DNA of 64,000 nt from Glaciecola siphonariae (GTDB lineage: Bacteria; Pseudomonadota; Gammaproteobacteria; Enterobacterales; Alteromonadaceae): the NCBI RefSeq assembly GCF_042652645.1, contig NZ_JBHSGU010000002.1, forward strand, positions 310,001-374,000, given 5' to 3'. The notes under the pieces were generated by a model. The model saw nothing but the letters and a program-made list of their open reading frames with translations. It did no database searches and was not told the origin of the DNA. Shown here piece after piece: positions 34,651-44,097 of this stretch. The position numbers and the translations under genes were made by a program. How positions within the stretch are numbered: position 1 is the stretch's first letter; the number at the start of each line of letters is the position of its first letter.

Positions 34651-37593
34651 ATGATAAAAAAACAACTATTCAAACCAGCGCTTCTGTCTATTGCAGTTTC
34701 TAGCGCACTTTACTCAGGGGCGGGTATCGCGCAGCAAGATGCGAATTCGGCTCTTCAAGACGAAAACACTGAAATCATTGCAGTAACGGGTATTCGCGGG
34801 TCGCTGATTCGTGCCCAAGCAGTGAAACAAGACAACTCATCTATTGTAGAAGCACTTTCTGCAGAAGACATCGGTAAGTTGCCAGACTCTTCTATCGCAG
34901 AATCATTGTCACGTCTACCAGGCCTTGCCGGTGAGCGTAGCGGCGGTCGTACTGCTGGTATCTCGGTTCGTGGATTTAAAGAAGATTTCACGGGCACAAC
35001 CTTGAACGGTCGTGAAGTTCTTGGTATTGGCGATAACCGTGGTGTTGAATACGACTTGTACCCAGCAGAAATCATGACTGGTGCAACCATATATAAAACG
35101 ACTGATGCATTGTTAATGACAACAGGCATTGGTGGTACGGTTGATTTGCAGACCGTTCGTCCTTTGCAAGCACAAGAAACCTTAACGGTTAATGCTGTAT
35201 ATGACATGACTGCAAACGATTCTGACAACCCTGAGTTTGACGACAACGGATTTAGAGTTGCCGGCGCTTGGGTAGGTAAGTTTATGGATGACACACTAGG
35301 CGTTGCACTTGCAGTGGCTAGCACAGAGTCGCCCACTAACCAACGTAAATATGGCGTTTGGGGTTATAGTGAAGATGACGCCGGAATCATCACTCCAACT
35401 GGTTTAGATATTTTCGCGATTTCAAAAGAATTGAAGCGTGATACCATTTCAGGTGTTGTGCAGTGGCAACCAACAGACGATTTAGACATCGTTGTAGATT
35501 ATCTTACGATTGATTACGAAGACTCAGGTATTTTGCGTGGATTCATCGAACCATTCGCATCTGTAAATATTTCAGGTAGCGGCGCAAACAACACCGGTCG
35601 TCAGGTAGGCGCAAACCCTGTGTTGCGTACTGACCCTGAAAACACTGAGGGCACATTAGACGTGCTTGGCCTAAACTTAGAGTATGCGCTTAACGACGAG
35701 TGGACTGCATCATTTGATGTGGCTTACAACGAGTCAGAAAAGACGTATTTGCGCGCTGAGTCTTACGCGGGTATCGGTCGTTCAGGTTCACTTACTGCTG
35801 ACCAACTTGGTTCTCGTGAGTTTACTATGAGCCCGAGCGGCATCTTCTTTACCGGCACATCAGGTATGGACTTTGGTGATTTTAACTCAATTAAATTAAC
35901 CGGTCCTCAAGTATGGGGCGGCGGTTTGGCTTCACAGGCCGATTTGTTTGCATCTAACGTCCTGCAAGGAAACGGTTCAGGTAACACATATAGCTTCTTG
36001 AATGCGCAAGACGGCTTTATTAACTACGCTGATTTCACAGAAGAGCTAACCACCGCGCGCTTCGACATCGAAGGTTTAGTAGAGTGGGGCGTGTTTAATA
36101 AAATTACATTCGGCGCGTTTTATAGCGACCGAACTAAAACCAAAGACAACAACGGTGACTTTGTTACTACACCAGATTATCCTTTTGGTAATGGTAATCC
36201 AGATGGCAGCGTAGATAGCCTCATTCCTGAGCAGTATCGCTTTGGTTTAGCTGATTTATCTTGGGCTGGTTTAGGCAACGTTGTAGCTTACGACGGTTTT
36301 GGTCCTTACAACGATGGCACCTACACTCGAGTACAAGCAGAAACACTTGAGCCAGACCGTTTAGGTGATACTTACGAAATCAATGAAGAAGTGATGACCT
36401 TGTTTGTTCGCGGTGATTTTGAAACTGACATTGGTGATATGACCTTATTCGGTAACGTAGGTTTGCAATTTATTGATACTGACCAATCGTCAAACGGCTT
36501 TATCGCGATTGTTGAGTCTGATGCAACTGTATGCTTAGACGACGCTACTGGCACAGTTGATCAAGCATGTGCTGTTACTGACGGTGCAGATTATTCAATG
36601 GTATTGCCAAGCTTAAATATGTCTTTGCAATTGACCGATGAGCAGTTTATTCGTTTTGCAGCGTCTAAAACAATCAGTCGTGCACGTATAGACCAAATGA
36701 GCGCATCAGGTTTTGTTAAGTTTAACCAAAACATTGAGCTTATTGCGACTCCAGACACTGAAGCCGCTGTACGTGAGTTTGGTACGCCATGGTCTAAGCA
36801 GCAAGGTTCGCCAACATTGCGTCCGCTTGAGTCAAACAACTTTGATATCTCATACGAAAACTACTTTGCACCAGACGGCTATATCGCTGTGGCCTTGTTC
36901 TACAAAGACTTGGTTAACTGGACAGAGAATCGTAATGAGTTAATTGACTTTACGAATGATGCGACAAACGGCGGTGCTGATTATTTCATTCCTGGTTTCC
37001 ACGACAGAATAATCGACGTAGCGGGAACGTATGGTCCATTAGACACTTTCTACAACGTGGGTGATTTGGTAACTCCACCAAGATTTGGTTTCTTTGATTC
37101 TTTCCAAGACGGTTTGACCGGCTCGGTAAGTGGTGTTGAGCTAACGGCTAACGTTCCACTTAACGTTTTCGCAGATGCGCTGGAAGGTTTCGGTGTTGCG
37201 GCCACAGCATCATTTATCGATGCTGAGCTAGACAATGGTTCCGCCATTCCTGGTCAGTCAGATACAACTTACGGATTAACAGCTTACTATGAAATGAGTG
37301 GTTGGGAATTCCGTGTTGCAGGTACTAAGCGTTCTGAGTTCCTAACGTATCAGCGTGGTGGTTCGAACAAAATTGCTGAAGCGACTCGTGATGGCGTAAC
37401 CATCGTCGATGCGCAAATCAGTTATGACTTCGATCAATCAAACTTTGATGCTTTGGAAGGTCTGCGTATTTCACTACAGGGTCAAAACTTGACTGATGTA
37501 GAGGAAGAAACAGTTGATGGAAATGGCCTTGTAACCGAACGTCGTTCGTTCGGTCCACGTTACATGGTTAACTTCAACTACTCGTTCTATTAA
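34651..37593 (+). CDS. TonB-dependent receptor 1 (probable maltodextrin/starch oligosaccharide)
   Basis: A 980-residue outer-membrane receptor of the large proteobacterial carbohydrate type. The signal peptide ends near GAGIAQQ. A TonB-box-like EIIAVTGIRGSL follows, then the plug with IGKLPDSSIAESLSRLPGLAGERSGGR and VRGFKEDFTGTTLNGRE typical of this subfamily, and a barrel ending in YMVNFNYSFY with terminal aromatics. The substrate is inferred from context: it shares an operator-like site with the second receptor and with the amylase operon. A strong terminator follows, so it is its own transcription unit. Confidence 0.9.
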   Translation: MIKKQLFKPALLSIAVSSALYSGAGIAQQDANSALQDENTEIIAVTGIRGSLIRAQAVKQDNSSIVEALSAEDIGKLPDSSIAESLSRLPGLAGERSGGRTAGISVRGFKEDFTGTTLNGREVLGIGDNRGVEYDLYPAEIMTGATIYKTTDALLMTTGIGGTVDLQTVRPLQAQETLTVNAVYDMTANDSDNPEFDDNGFRVAGAWVGKFMDDTLGVALAVASTESPTNQRKYGVWGYSEDDAGIITPTGLDIFAISKELKRDTISGVVQWQPTDDLDIVVDYLTIDYEDSGILRGFIEPFASVNISGSGANNTGRQVGANPVLRTDPENTEGTLDVLGLNLEYALNDEWTASFDVAYNESEKTYLRAESYAGIGRSGSLTADQLGSREFTMSPSGIFFTGTSGMDFGDFNSIKLTGPQVWGGGLASQADLFASNVLQGNGSGNTYSFLNAQDGFINYADFTEELTTARFDIEGLVEWGVFNKITFGAFYSDRTKTKDNNGDFVTTPDYPFGNGNPDGSVDSLIPEQYRFGLADLSWAGLGNVVAYDGFGPYNDGTYTRVQAETLEPDRLGDTYEINEEVMTLFVRGDFETDIGDMTLFGNVGLQFIDTDQSSNGFIAIVESDATVCLDDATGTVDQACAVTDGADYSMVLPSLNMSLQLTDEQFIRFAASKTISRARIDQMSASGFVKFNQNIELIATPDTEAAVREFGTPWSKQQGSPTLRPLESNNFDISYENYFAPDGYIAVALFYKDLVNWTENRNELIDFTNDATNGGADYFIPGFHDRIIDVAGTYGPLDTFYNVGDLVTPPRFGFFDSFQDGLTGSVSGVELTANVPLNVFADALEGFGVAATASFIDAELDNGSAIPGQSDTTYGLTAYYEMSGWEFRVAGTKRSEFLTYQRGGSNKIAEATRDGVTIVDAQISYDFDQSNFDALEGLRISLQGQNLTDVEEETVDGNGLVTERRSFGPRYMVNFNYSFY

Positions 37594-37609
37594 TAGTTAG
37601 TGTGTCAAA

Positions 37610-37643
37610 GGCCTCTAACCTTCGGGTTAGGGGTCTTTTTTTT
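37610..37643 (+). terminator. Rho-independent terminator after TonB receptor 1
   Basis: GGCCTCTAACC-TTCG-GGTTAGGGGTC (11 pairs, two of them G-T) with eight T after the stem, 16 bp past the receptor stop. The UUCG tetraloop adds stability. Confidence 0.9.
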
Positions 37644-37650
37644 GACTTTT

Positions 37651-37685
37651 TACGTATAGAACAAGGTAGTATTGGGCTATACGTA
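37651..37685. promoter_or_regulatory. Inverted pair of TACGTATAG half-sites before the halogenase pair
   Basis: TACGTATAG (37651-37659) and its exact inverse CTATACGTA (37677-37685) are separated by 17 bp, ending 23 bp before the first halogenase-like gene. Each arm keeps seven of the eight bases of the ATACGTAT core found in the three operator-like sites of this locus, so it may be a paired weak operator. A promoter must lie in this 65-bp region. Confidence 0.5.
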
Positions 37686-37708
37686 ACAGGTTATTACAGG
37701 CGACATAG

Positions 37709-39199
37709 ATGCAAAACCAAATTAAAAAAGTGGTGATTGCTGGCGGCGGAACCGCTGGATGGATGACAGCAGCATTGATGCAAAAAGTACTGCATCAACA
37801 AGTTGAAATAGAGCTTGTAGAGTCCGAAGACATCGGCATTGTTGGTGTAGGAGAGGCGACTATTCCGCCTATCCAAATATTCAATCAGTTTTTGGGTTTG
37901 GATGAAAAAGAATTTCTCAAAGAAACAAACGGCACCATTAAGTTAGCGATACAGTTTGATAATTGGAAGCATGAGGGGCATAGCTACTTTCATACCTTTG
38001 GCGCACCCGGTGCTAATCTTGGATTCTGTAATTTCCAGCACTATTGGTTAAGAGCGCAGAAACAAGGGTTTACCCAATCCTTGTGGGATTTTGACTTAAA
38101 TTACCTGTGTTGTAAAAATGAGGTGTTTAATAAAATAAACACCCAAAACCCTGTTTACGAGGTGCCCTATGCCTATCATTTTGATTCGGCGCTTTATGGA
38201 AGATATCTTCGTAAAATAGCTGAAAAAGCCGGCGTAAAACGCACCGAGGGAATTATCGACCATATTGCTACTGACAAAGACAATGGTCACATTACGGGTA
38301 TGCAACTTAAAGATGGGAGCCAAATAAAAGGTGACTTCTTTATTGACTGCACGGGCACCCGCGCTTTGCTTATTCAAAAGACTTTAGGCGTTGACTATTT
38401 GGATTGGTCACATTTATTACCCGCAAACCGAGCCTTGGCAGTACAGACTAATCGTTTTGATAAAACCTTGCCCTACACGCGCAGTATTGCGCACAAAGCG
38501 GGATGGCAGTGGCGTATTCCCTTAACACACCGTAACGGAAACGGGATTGTATATAGTTCGGACTACTTGAGCGATGACGAGGCTGAGCAGACTTTATTGG
38601 GTAATTTGCAATCTCAACCGGTTAATGATGTTCGCAAGATCACGTTTAAAACGGGTCGCACGCAGCATCAGTGGCACAAAAACGTGGTCGCAATTGGTTT
38701 ATCAAGCGGTTTTTTGGAGCCGCTTGAGTCCACGAGTATTCATTTGATCCAGTCAGCGATAGTACGCCTGCTTAAACTTTTCCCGCATGACGGCATTAAA
38801 GAGGCTGCGGTGAGCGTGTACAACGAAGAGTCGGTGATTGAATACGAAACTATTCGCGATTTTATTGTTCTGCATTATGCAGTGAACGAGCGAACCGATT
38901 CTGACTTTTGGCATGACATGAGAAATCTGACCTTGCCGCATCGCTTGCAGCAAAAGATTGATGTGTTCAAAGAAGTGGGCGCTATCTTTAATGATCAGCA
39001 CGATATTTTCAAAGACGCGTCGTGGCTACAGGTTATGATGGGGCAAGGCTTAATGCCTCAAGACTATCATCCAGCAGCCAATATATTGTCCGACCAGCAA
39101 TTAATGGATACCATGCAGAAAATTGCGCATGCAAAGCAACAGCCGATGAGTAAAATGCTCCCGCACGATGAGTTTATTAAGCAATATGTGGGTGCGTAA
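37709..39199 (+). CDS. Tryptophan-halogenase-family flavoprotein 1
   Basis: A 496-residue FAD-dependent protein of the tryptophan 7-halogenase fold. The dinucleotide motif is GGGTAGW (12-18), then VGVGEATIPP, a lysine (K78 in TIKLAIQF) at the place of the catalytic K79 of PrnA, the WxWxIP motif WQWRIP (266-271), which marks flavin halogenases, and FLEPLEST with the conserved glutamate. All hallmark residues are therefore present. Members next to TonB receptors in polysaccharide loci are common but their substrate is unknown. The stop is directly followed by a paralogue, so the two form an operon. Confidence 0.9.
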   Translation: MQNQIKKVVIAGGGTAGWMTAALMQKVLHQQVEIELVESEDIGIVGVGEATIPPIQIFNQFLGLDEKEFLKETNGTIKLAIQFDNWKHEGHSYFHTFGAPGANLGFCNFQHYWLRAQKQGFTQSLWDFDLNYLCCKNEVFNKINTQNPVYEVPYAYHFDSALYGRYLRKIAEKAGVKRTEGIIDHIATDKDNGHITGMQLKDGSQIKGDFFIDCTGTRALLIQKTLGVDYLDWSHLLPANRALAVQTNRFDKTLPYTRSIAHKAGWQWRIPLTHRNGNGIVYSSDYLSDDEAEQTLLGNLQSQPVNDVRKITFKTGRTQHQWHKNVVAIGLSSGFLEPLESTSIHLIQSAIVRLLKLFPHDGIKEAAVSVYNEESVIEYETIRDFIVLHYAVNERTDSDFWHDMRNLTLPHRLQQKIDVFKEVGAIFNDQHDIFKDASWLQVMMGQGLMPQDYHPAANILSDQQLMDTMQKIAHAKQQPMSKMLPHDEFIKQYVGA

Positions 39200-40684
39200 A
39201 TGACGTCTCAAGCTCATCGAATCGTTATCGCTGGTGGTGGCACTGCCGGTTGGATGGCCGCCAATTTATTACAGCATTATTGGCAACAATTAGACGTAGA
39301 AGTGCATCTGGTTGAGTCTGCGCAAATTGGTATCATCGGAGTGGGAGAAGGCTCCACTCCGTCACTAAAGCGCTTCTTTCAGACCTTAGAGATACCTGAA
39401 TCTGAGTGGATGGAACAATGCAACGCGACTTATAAGGTGTCTATCCAGTTTAATGACTGGAGTCCCAAAGCAAAATACAACAGCTATCAACATCCGTTTA
39501 TCTCTCAGGTTGATACATTTTCTGAACGTCGCTTTTATGTGAATTGTTATACCCGTCGTCTGGGTTTAGATGTTGAAACTCGTCCAGAAAAGTTTTTACT
39601 AAATGGCTGGTTAGCTAATCAAGGTAAGTCGCCGCTTGTGCCGCCAAACTTTCCTTTTGACGTTGAATATGGCTACCATTTTGATTCGGGCCTGCTAGGT
39701 CAGTTTCTTGCCGGTAGAGCCAAACAAAAAGGCGTAAAACATACCGAGGGCAATATTGCACAGGTACAAACATCTGCTAGTGGTGATATTTGTGCGCTTG
39801 TTCTGCAAGATGGTCAGCGTATCGAAGGTGATTTATTTATTGATTGCACAGGTTTTGATAGCCTGCTGCTGCAAAAAACACTTGGCGTAAAATTTAACTC
39901 ATTTAAGTCCAATTTATTCAATGATGCAGCAGTGGCGATGCCGTCAGCTGCCATAACACCATTACAAAATCAGACGCATGCTAGCGCCTTATCGCATGGA
40001 TGGGCGTGGCAAATTCCACTCACGCATCGCACAGGCAACGGCTATGTGTATTCGTCAGATTATATTAACGCTGAGCAAGCAGAGCACGAATTAAGAGCCA
40101 AACTTGGTTTATTAGATGCTGACGTACCGGTTAAGCATCTGAAGATGAAAGTAGGGCAGGTGGAGCAACATTGGGCGAAGAATTGCTTAGCGCTCGGTCT
40201 CTCACAAGGTTTTATTGAACCCTTGGAAGCAACTGCACTGCACCTAGTGCAAACGGCCATTGAAAGCTTTGCAGATGCCTACGGAAAGGGCAAATTTACT
40301 ACACAGCATCAACAAAGCTATAACCAGCAGATGACCGAAAATTTTGAAGCTGTGCGCAATTATATCGTGGCGCATTATAAGCTTAACTCTAGAGACGATA
40401 GTCAGTATTGGAAAGATAATCGCGCAAATAACGCGATTTCAGATTCATTGAAACATATTCTGCAGGTTTGGTTTAATAACGGCGATTTACAACAAGAAAT
40501 TAAGCGACAAAATTTAAGTTCTCATTTTGGTACTGCCTCTTGGCATTGCTTGCTGGCAGGATATGGCACCTTCCCTAATTTAGCGCCTAACCAACCGGGT
40601 AAAGGTGACTTGTATAAAGACTATAAGTTAGAAGAATTCTTCAGTGGCTGTATGCTTAACTTTTCAAAGGTGGCTAGCGTTTAA
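39200..40684 (+). CDS. Tryptophan-halogenase-family flavoprotein 2
   Basis: A 494-residue paralogue of the preceding gene. It has GGGTAGW (12-18), IGVGEGSTPS, the halogenase lysine K79 in TYKVSIQF, WAWQIPLTHRTGNGYVYSSDY (partly shown) as the WxWxIP motif, and FIEPLEAT with the conserved glutamate. The ATG directly follows the upstream TAA. The two proteins are clearly diverged, suggesting different substrates or a heteromeric enzyme. A third member is cut by the right edge of the window. No flavin reductase gene, which such halogenases need, is nearby. Confidence 0.9.
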   Translation: MTSQAHRIVIAGGGTAGWMAANLLQHYWQQLDVEVHLVESAQIGIIGVGEGSTPSLKRFFQTLEIPESEWMEQCNATYKVSIQFNDWSPKAKYNSYQHPFISQVDTFSERRFYVNCYTRRLGLDVETRPEKFLLNGWLANQGKSPLVPPNFPFDVEYGYHFDSGLLGQFLAGRAKQKGVKHTEGNIAQVQTSASGDICALVLQDGQRIEGDLFIDCTGFDSLLLQKTLGVKFNSFKSNLFNDAAVAMPSAAITPLQNQTHASALSHGWAWQIPLTHRTGNGYVYSSDYINAEQAEHELRAKLGLLDADVPVKHLKMKVGQVEQHWAKNCLALGLSQGFIEPLEATALHLVQTAIESFADAYGKGKFTTQHQQSYNQQMTENFEAVRNYIVAHYKLNSRDDSQYWKDNRANNAISDSLKHILQVWFNNGDLQQEIKRQNLSSHFGTASWHCLLAGYGTFPNLAPNQPGKGDLYKDYKLEEFFSGCMLNFSKVASV

Positions 40685-41014
40685 CCTCATTTAAGCGCAG
40701 CCTCCTATCCCTCTATATTTTATTTCGTCTTGCCTTTGCATCGATAAAATCTAACGTTTTGCCGTCACTCACAGGCAATTTCTATACTTAATCGTTTTAG
40801 TTGTGCAGCACAGTGTTTACATAGCCTGCATGAATACGTATGCAGTGCTATGTTAAATTTGTTAGCAAAAATGTAACATTTCATAAGCGGTGGGTAATTT
40901 TTAATAATAGCGGCGTCAGTCCATTTATAGACCTCGTGCTTAAATCACATTGACGCTAAAACAACGATAAATACCTTCACCTTATGCACTTTTATAAAGT
41001 TACGGGACACTCAT
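40685..41014. promoter_or_regulatory. Control region upstream of TonB receptor 2
   Basis: A 330-bp gap without a gene. The only clear element is the operator-like site at 40831-40844. No terminator with a T-run is seen after the halogenase pair, so read-through into the receptor is possible. Confidence 0.55.
40831..40844. promoter_or_regulatory. Operator-like site 2 (TGAATACGTATGCA) before TonB receptor 2
   Basis: Identical over 14 bases to the sites at 34528 and 57846; 170 bp before the receptor start. Bases CAT/CAG around it extend the symmetry slightly. Interpreted as a LacI-family operator. Confidence 0.75.
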
Positions 41015-44000
41015 ATGAACAAATTCAAGCCCAATCTGATCACTAGCGCACTTATTGCCAGTGGTTTGTTAATTGGAAGCTTCCCTCTCTATGCTCAGGA
41101 AGACTCGCCTACACCTGATGACGAAATTGAGGTTATTGAAGTACGAAGCTTTGGTACCAGTTTAATAAAATCACTAAATCAGAAACGTTTTAGCGATACG
41201 GTTACCGAACAGCTTTCTGCTGACGATTTAGGCGGTTTGCCTGATGTATCTATTGCCGATGCACTGACACGACTACCCGGTATTTCTGCGGTAAGAACCG
41301 GCGGGCAAGCGGCTGAAATCAATATTCGTGGTTTGTCTGGCGACTTTGTATTTTCGACCTTAAACGGCCGAGAACAGGTTTCTACCAGCGGCAGTCGCTC
41401 AATTGAATTTGATCAATACCCCTCTGAACTTATTTATTCTGGTGCGGTTTATAAATCTCCCAAAGCATCGCTTATTGAAGGCGGCGTTGCGGGTACCGTC
41501 GAACTGACAACGGCAAATCCACTGTCGAACACAGAAGAGCATAAATTTAATGCTAATGTGCGCGGTATGTACAACGACCGGGCCAGCGAAGTGCCTGATG
41601 CTGATGAGTTTGGGCATCGTATTAGTTTTTCATATCAAGGTCAGTTTTTAGACCGTACCTTGGGCGTCGCCTTAGGTTATGCTCGATTGTATCAGCCAAG
41701 TGTATCGACACAGTTTATAGGTTTGTCTTATAACCGAGAGGCTGACGTTGATGGTCTTCCCGGAGATACTGAAAACTTTAATCCAAATGCACCTGAGGCA
41801 GGGCAGTGCGTTGAATGCGAGCGTATTGGCGAAGGCTTTGAAATGCAGCATAAAGGCGGTGCAGAAACCCGTGATGGTTATGTCGCAACCGTAGAATGGG
41901 CACCTGTTGATAACTTTACGCTCAAGGGCGACATTTTTTATTCGACCTTTGATTCAGAAGAGTTCGCCCGTGGTTTTCGAGTAAAGCTTGAAGCGCCTAA
42001 CGTTGGCATTACCAACCCTGTAGTCGTAGATAACCACGTAATCGGTGGAAACTTTGCGCGCTCCGGTACTGGCTTTACCCGCGTTGAGCTCGTTAACGAT
42101 GATAACCAAGACTTTGATGAAATTAGAAATTACGGTCTAAATGGTGACTGGCAGATGACCGACAACTGGTCATTGAATTTTGACATCTCGCATTCGGCTG
42201 CCGAAAGTGACTTCCGTAACGGTCTTCTTTGGTCGCTAGTATCGGAAGATGCAAACGCGGTTAACCCTCAGCTTGATACAAATATTTCAATTTCATACCT
42301 ACTTAACGGCCTTGACTTACCCGATCTTGGGTTTAATCAATCGGATGCATTTTCTGATATCAACCGAGTGTTGGTTTCAAAATACGGTATTTATCCATTC
42401 CAAAACTCAGACGAACTTGACGCATATCGCCTAGACTTTAAGTATGAGTTAGACAACGATTATTTCTCGAGCATAGAATTTGGTGCACGTTATTCAGACC
42501 GTACTTATACTAATGACAGAAGTGTGTTTGAGTATGGTAGTGACTCGGATTTTTCTACTACTCAGCCGCCACTGCGCTTAACCCAAGACATGGTTGAAGT
42601 GGTTAACTGGGAAGGTGATTTCGGCTATTTCCCTAGCTATTTATCAATTGATTTAGACGCTGCCCTGAATGCGTGGTTCCCGGGCGGTGCGCCGCAGCCT
42701 CGTCAAACTTGGGGCACCGGATTTGATGGCCTAGTCAATCCTGTTGACGGCGTAATTGTTGGTCCCGATACATCTTGGTCAGTGCTACAGAGCGGCGAGG
42801 TATACGAAGAAGTCACCTCAGCTTATGTCATGGCCAATATTGATACCGCCATAGGAGATATCGGTATTACCGGTAATATTGGCGTAAGGATGGTTGATTC
42901 AAAACAAGCGTCTACCTTCTTGCAAGATGTTGACGGCGATGTAGATGCCGGCGCACAGTTGATTGCTGATGAAGTTGGCTTGGTAACCGACCAGTACCGT
43001 TCAGTGATACTAGAAGACACCTATACCGATTATCTGCCGTCGCTTAACCTTAACTTTCGTGTCACTGACAATAGCTATGTGCGCGTAGCGGCGGCGAAAG
43101 TAATGGGGCGGGCACCGATTAACGAAATGTTTGCGAACTCTCGCGTAGATGTATTTAGACCGATTGCTGAGCGAGATATCGACACCGGAATTGTTACCGT
43201 GAGGGGCGAAGCGACTGTGTCTGGTCAATCAGACAATAGCCCGTATTTACGTCCTTTCTATGCAACCCAATATGATATTTCGTTTGAGCACTACTTTACA
43301 GAAACCGATGGTGCGGTGGTGCTAGCCTTATTTTACAAGGACATTGAGTCGTTCGTAGACCGCAATACCACAGACCCTTACGACTTTAGAGCAAACGGTT
43401 TTAATGTACCTGAGGAAGTTGACTTAGTAGTGCAAGAAGACGACGGTAACGGCACGTTGATACCGGTACTTGATGCTAATGGACTGCCGCTCACAGTAAC
43501 TGTTCCGGTTGAAAATGGTGCCTACACCACAGCGATTAACAACTCCGAAGGTGGCTATATTCGCGGTGTTGAGATTGCATATACGCAGGTATTTAGCTTC
43601 TTGCCAGACTTATGGTCAGGTTTAGGCGTTAACGCGAGCTTTTCGCATACCGAGACAGAAATTATCCGTATTGCCGATCCAAACCAAGGCGTATTCTCAT
43701 CTGACTTGCCCGGTTTATCACCAAATGTACTCAGCGGTACCTTGTTTTGGGAATATGAAGGCTTTGAGACTCGCGTAAATGCGCGTTATCGAGATGAGTT
43801 TGTTTCTCAACAAGTGGCGGTAAACTCACAGGTAGTGAACTTTGACTCAGAACTTGTGGTTGATTTTCAAGCGTCATATCAAATTAACGATAACGTAGGC
43901 ATTTTGTTCCAAGCTAACAACATTACCGACGAACCTACCAAAAGCTTCTTTGGCAGCCAGTCTCGAACAGGCACCATTCAATACTTTGGTACACAATACT

Positions 44001-44026
44001 TCCTCGGGGTGACTTACTCATTATGA
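41015..44026 (+). CDS. TonB-dependent receptor 2 (probable alpha-glucan oligosaccharide)
   Basis: A 1003-residue receptor of the same large type as receptor 1. The signal peptide ends near LYAQE, then come an acidic stretch and the TonB-box-like IEVIEVRSFG, a plug with LGGLPDVSIADALTRLPGISAVRTGG and IRGLSGDFVFSTLNGRE, and a barrel ending FGTQYFLGVTYSL. It shares the operator-like site with receptor 1. The pullulanase follows without a terminator (coding ends about 70 bp apart), so the receptor and pullulanase likely form one operon, which supports pullulan- or amylopectin-derived oligosaccharides as substrate. Confidence 0.9.
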   Translation: MNKFKPNLITSALIASGLLIGSFPLYAQEDSPTPDDEIEVIEVRSFGTSLIKSLNQKRFSDTVTEQLSADDLGGLPDVSIADALTRLPGISAVRTGGQAAEINIRGLSGDFVFSTLNGREQVSTSGSRSIEFDQYPSELIYSGAVYKSPKASLIEGGVAGTVELTTANPLSNTEEHKFNANVRGMYNDRASEVPDADEFGHRISFSYQGQFLDRTLGVALGYARLYQPSVSTQFIGLSYNREADVDGLPGDTENFNPNAPEAGQCVECERIGEGFEMQHKGGAETRDGYVATVEWAPVDNFTLKGDIFYSTFDSEEFARGFRVKLEAPNVGITNPVVVDNHVIGGNFARSGTGFTRVELVNDDNQDFDEIRNYGLNGDWQMTDNWSLNFDISHSAAESDFRNGLLWSLVSEDANAVNPQLDTNISISYLLNGLDLPDLGFNQSDAFSDINRVLVSKYGIYPFQNSDELDAYRLDFKYELDNDYFSSIEFGARYSDRTYTNDRSVFEYGSDSDFSTTQPPLRLTQDMVEVVNWEGDFGYFPSYLSIDLDAALNAWFPGGAPQPRQTWGTGFDGLVNPVDGVIVGPDTSWSVLQSGEVYEEVTSAYVMANIDTAIGDIGITGNIGVRMVDSKQASTFLQDVDGDVDAGAQLIADEVGLVTDQYRSVILEDTYTDYLPSLNLNFRVTDNSYVRVAAAKVMGRAPINEMFANSRVDVFRPIAERDIDTGIVTVRGEATVSGQSDNSPYLRPFYATQYDISFEHYFTETDGAVVLALFYKDIESFVDRNTTDPYDFRANGFNVPEEVDLVVQEDDGNGTLIPVLDANGLPLTVTVPVENGAYTTAINNSEGGYIRGVEIAYTQVFSFLPDLWSGLGVNASFSHTETEIIRIADPNQGVFSSDLPGLSPNVLSGTLFWEYEGFETRVNARYRDEFVSQQVAVNSQVVNFDSELVVDFQASYQINDNVGILFQANNITDEPTKSFFGSQSRTGTIQYFGTQYFLGVTYSL

Positions 44027-44097
44027 AACATTTTAATTTAAGCAATATTTGTCAATTAGCGGTTGGTAACAGCCGCCAGACATTGGAGTCATCAACC

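Noticed and set aside
34755..35336. A 193-codon open frame antisense to TonB receptor 1
   Set aside because: No domain-like sequence and no ribosome binding site; the receptor on the other strand is unambiguous.
44023..44097. Longer N-terminus of the pullulanase overlapping receptor 2
   Set aside because: It would bury the lipoprotein signal 25 residues inside the protein. The ATG at 44098 has a ribosome binding site and puts the signal at the true N-terminus.
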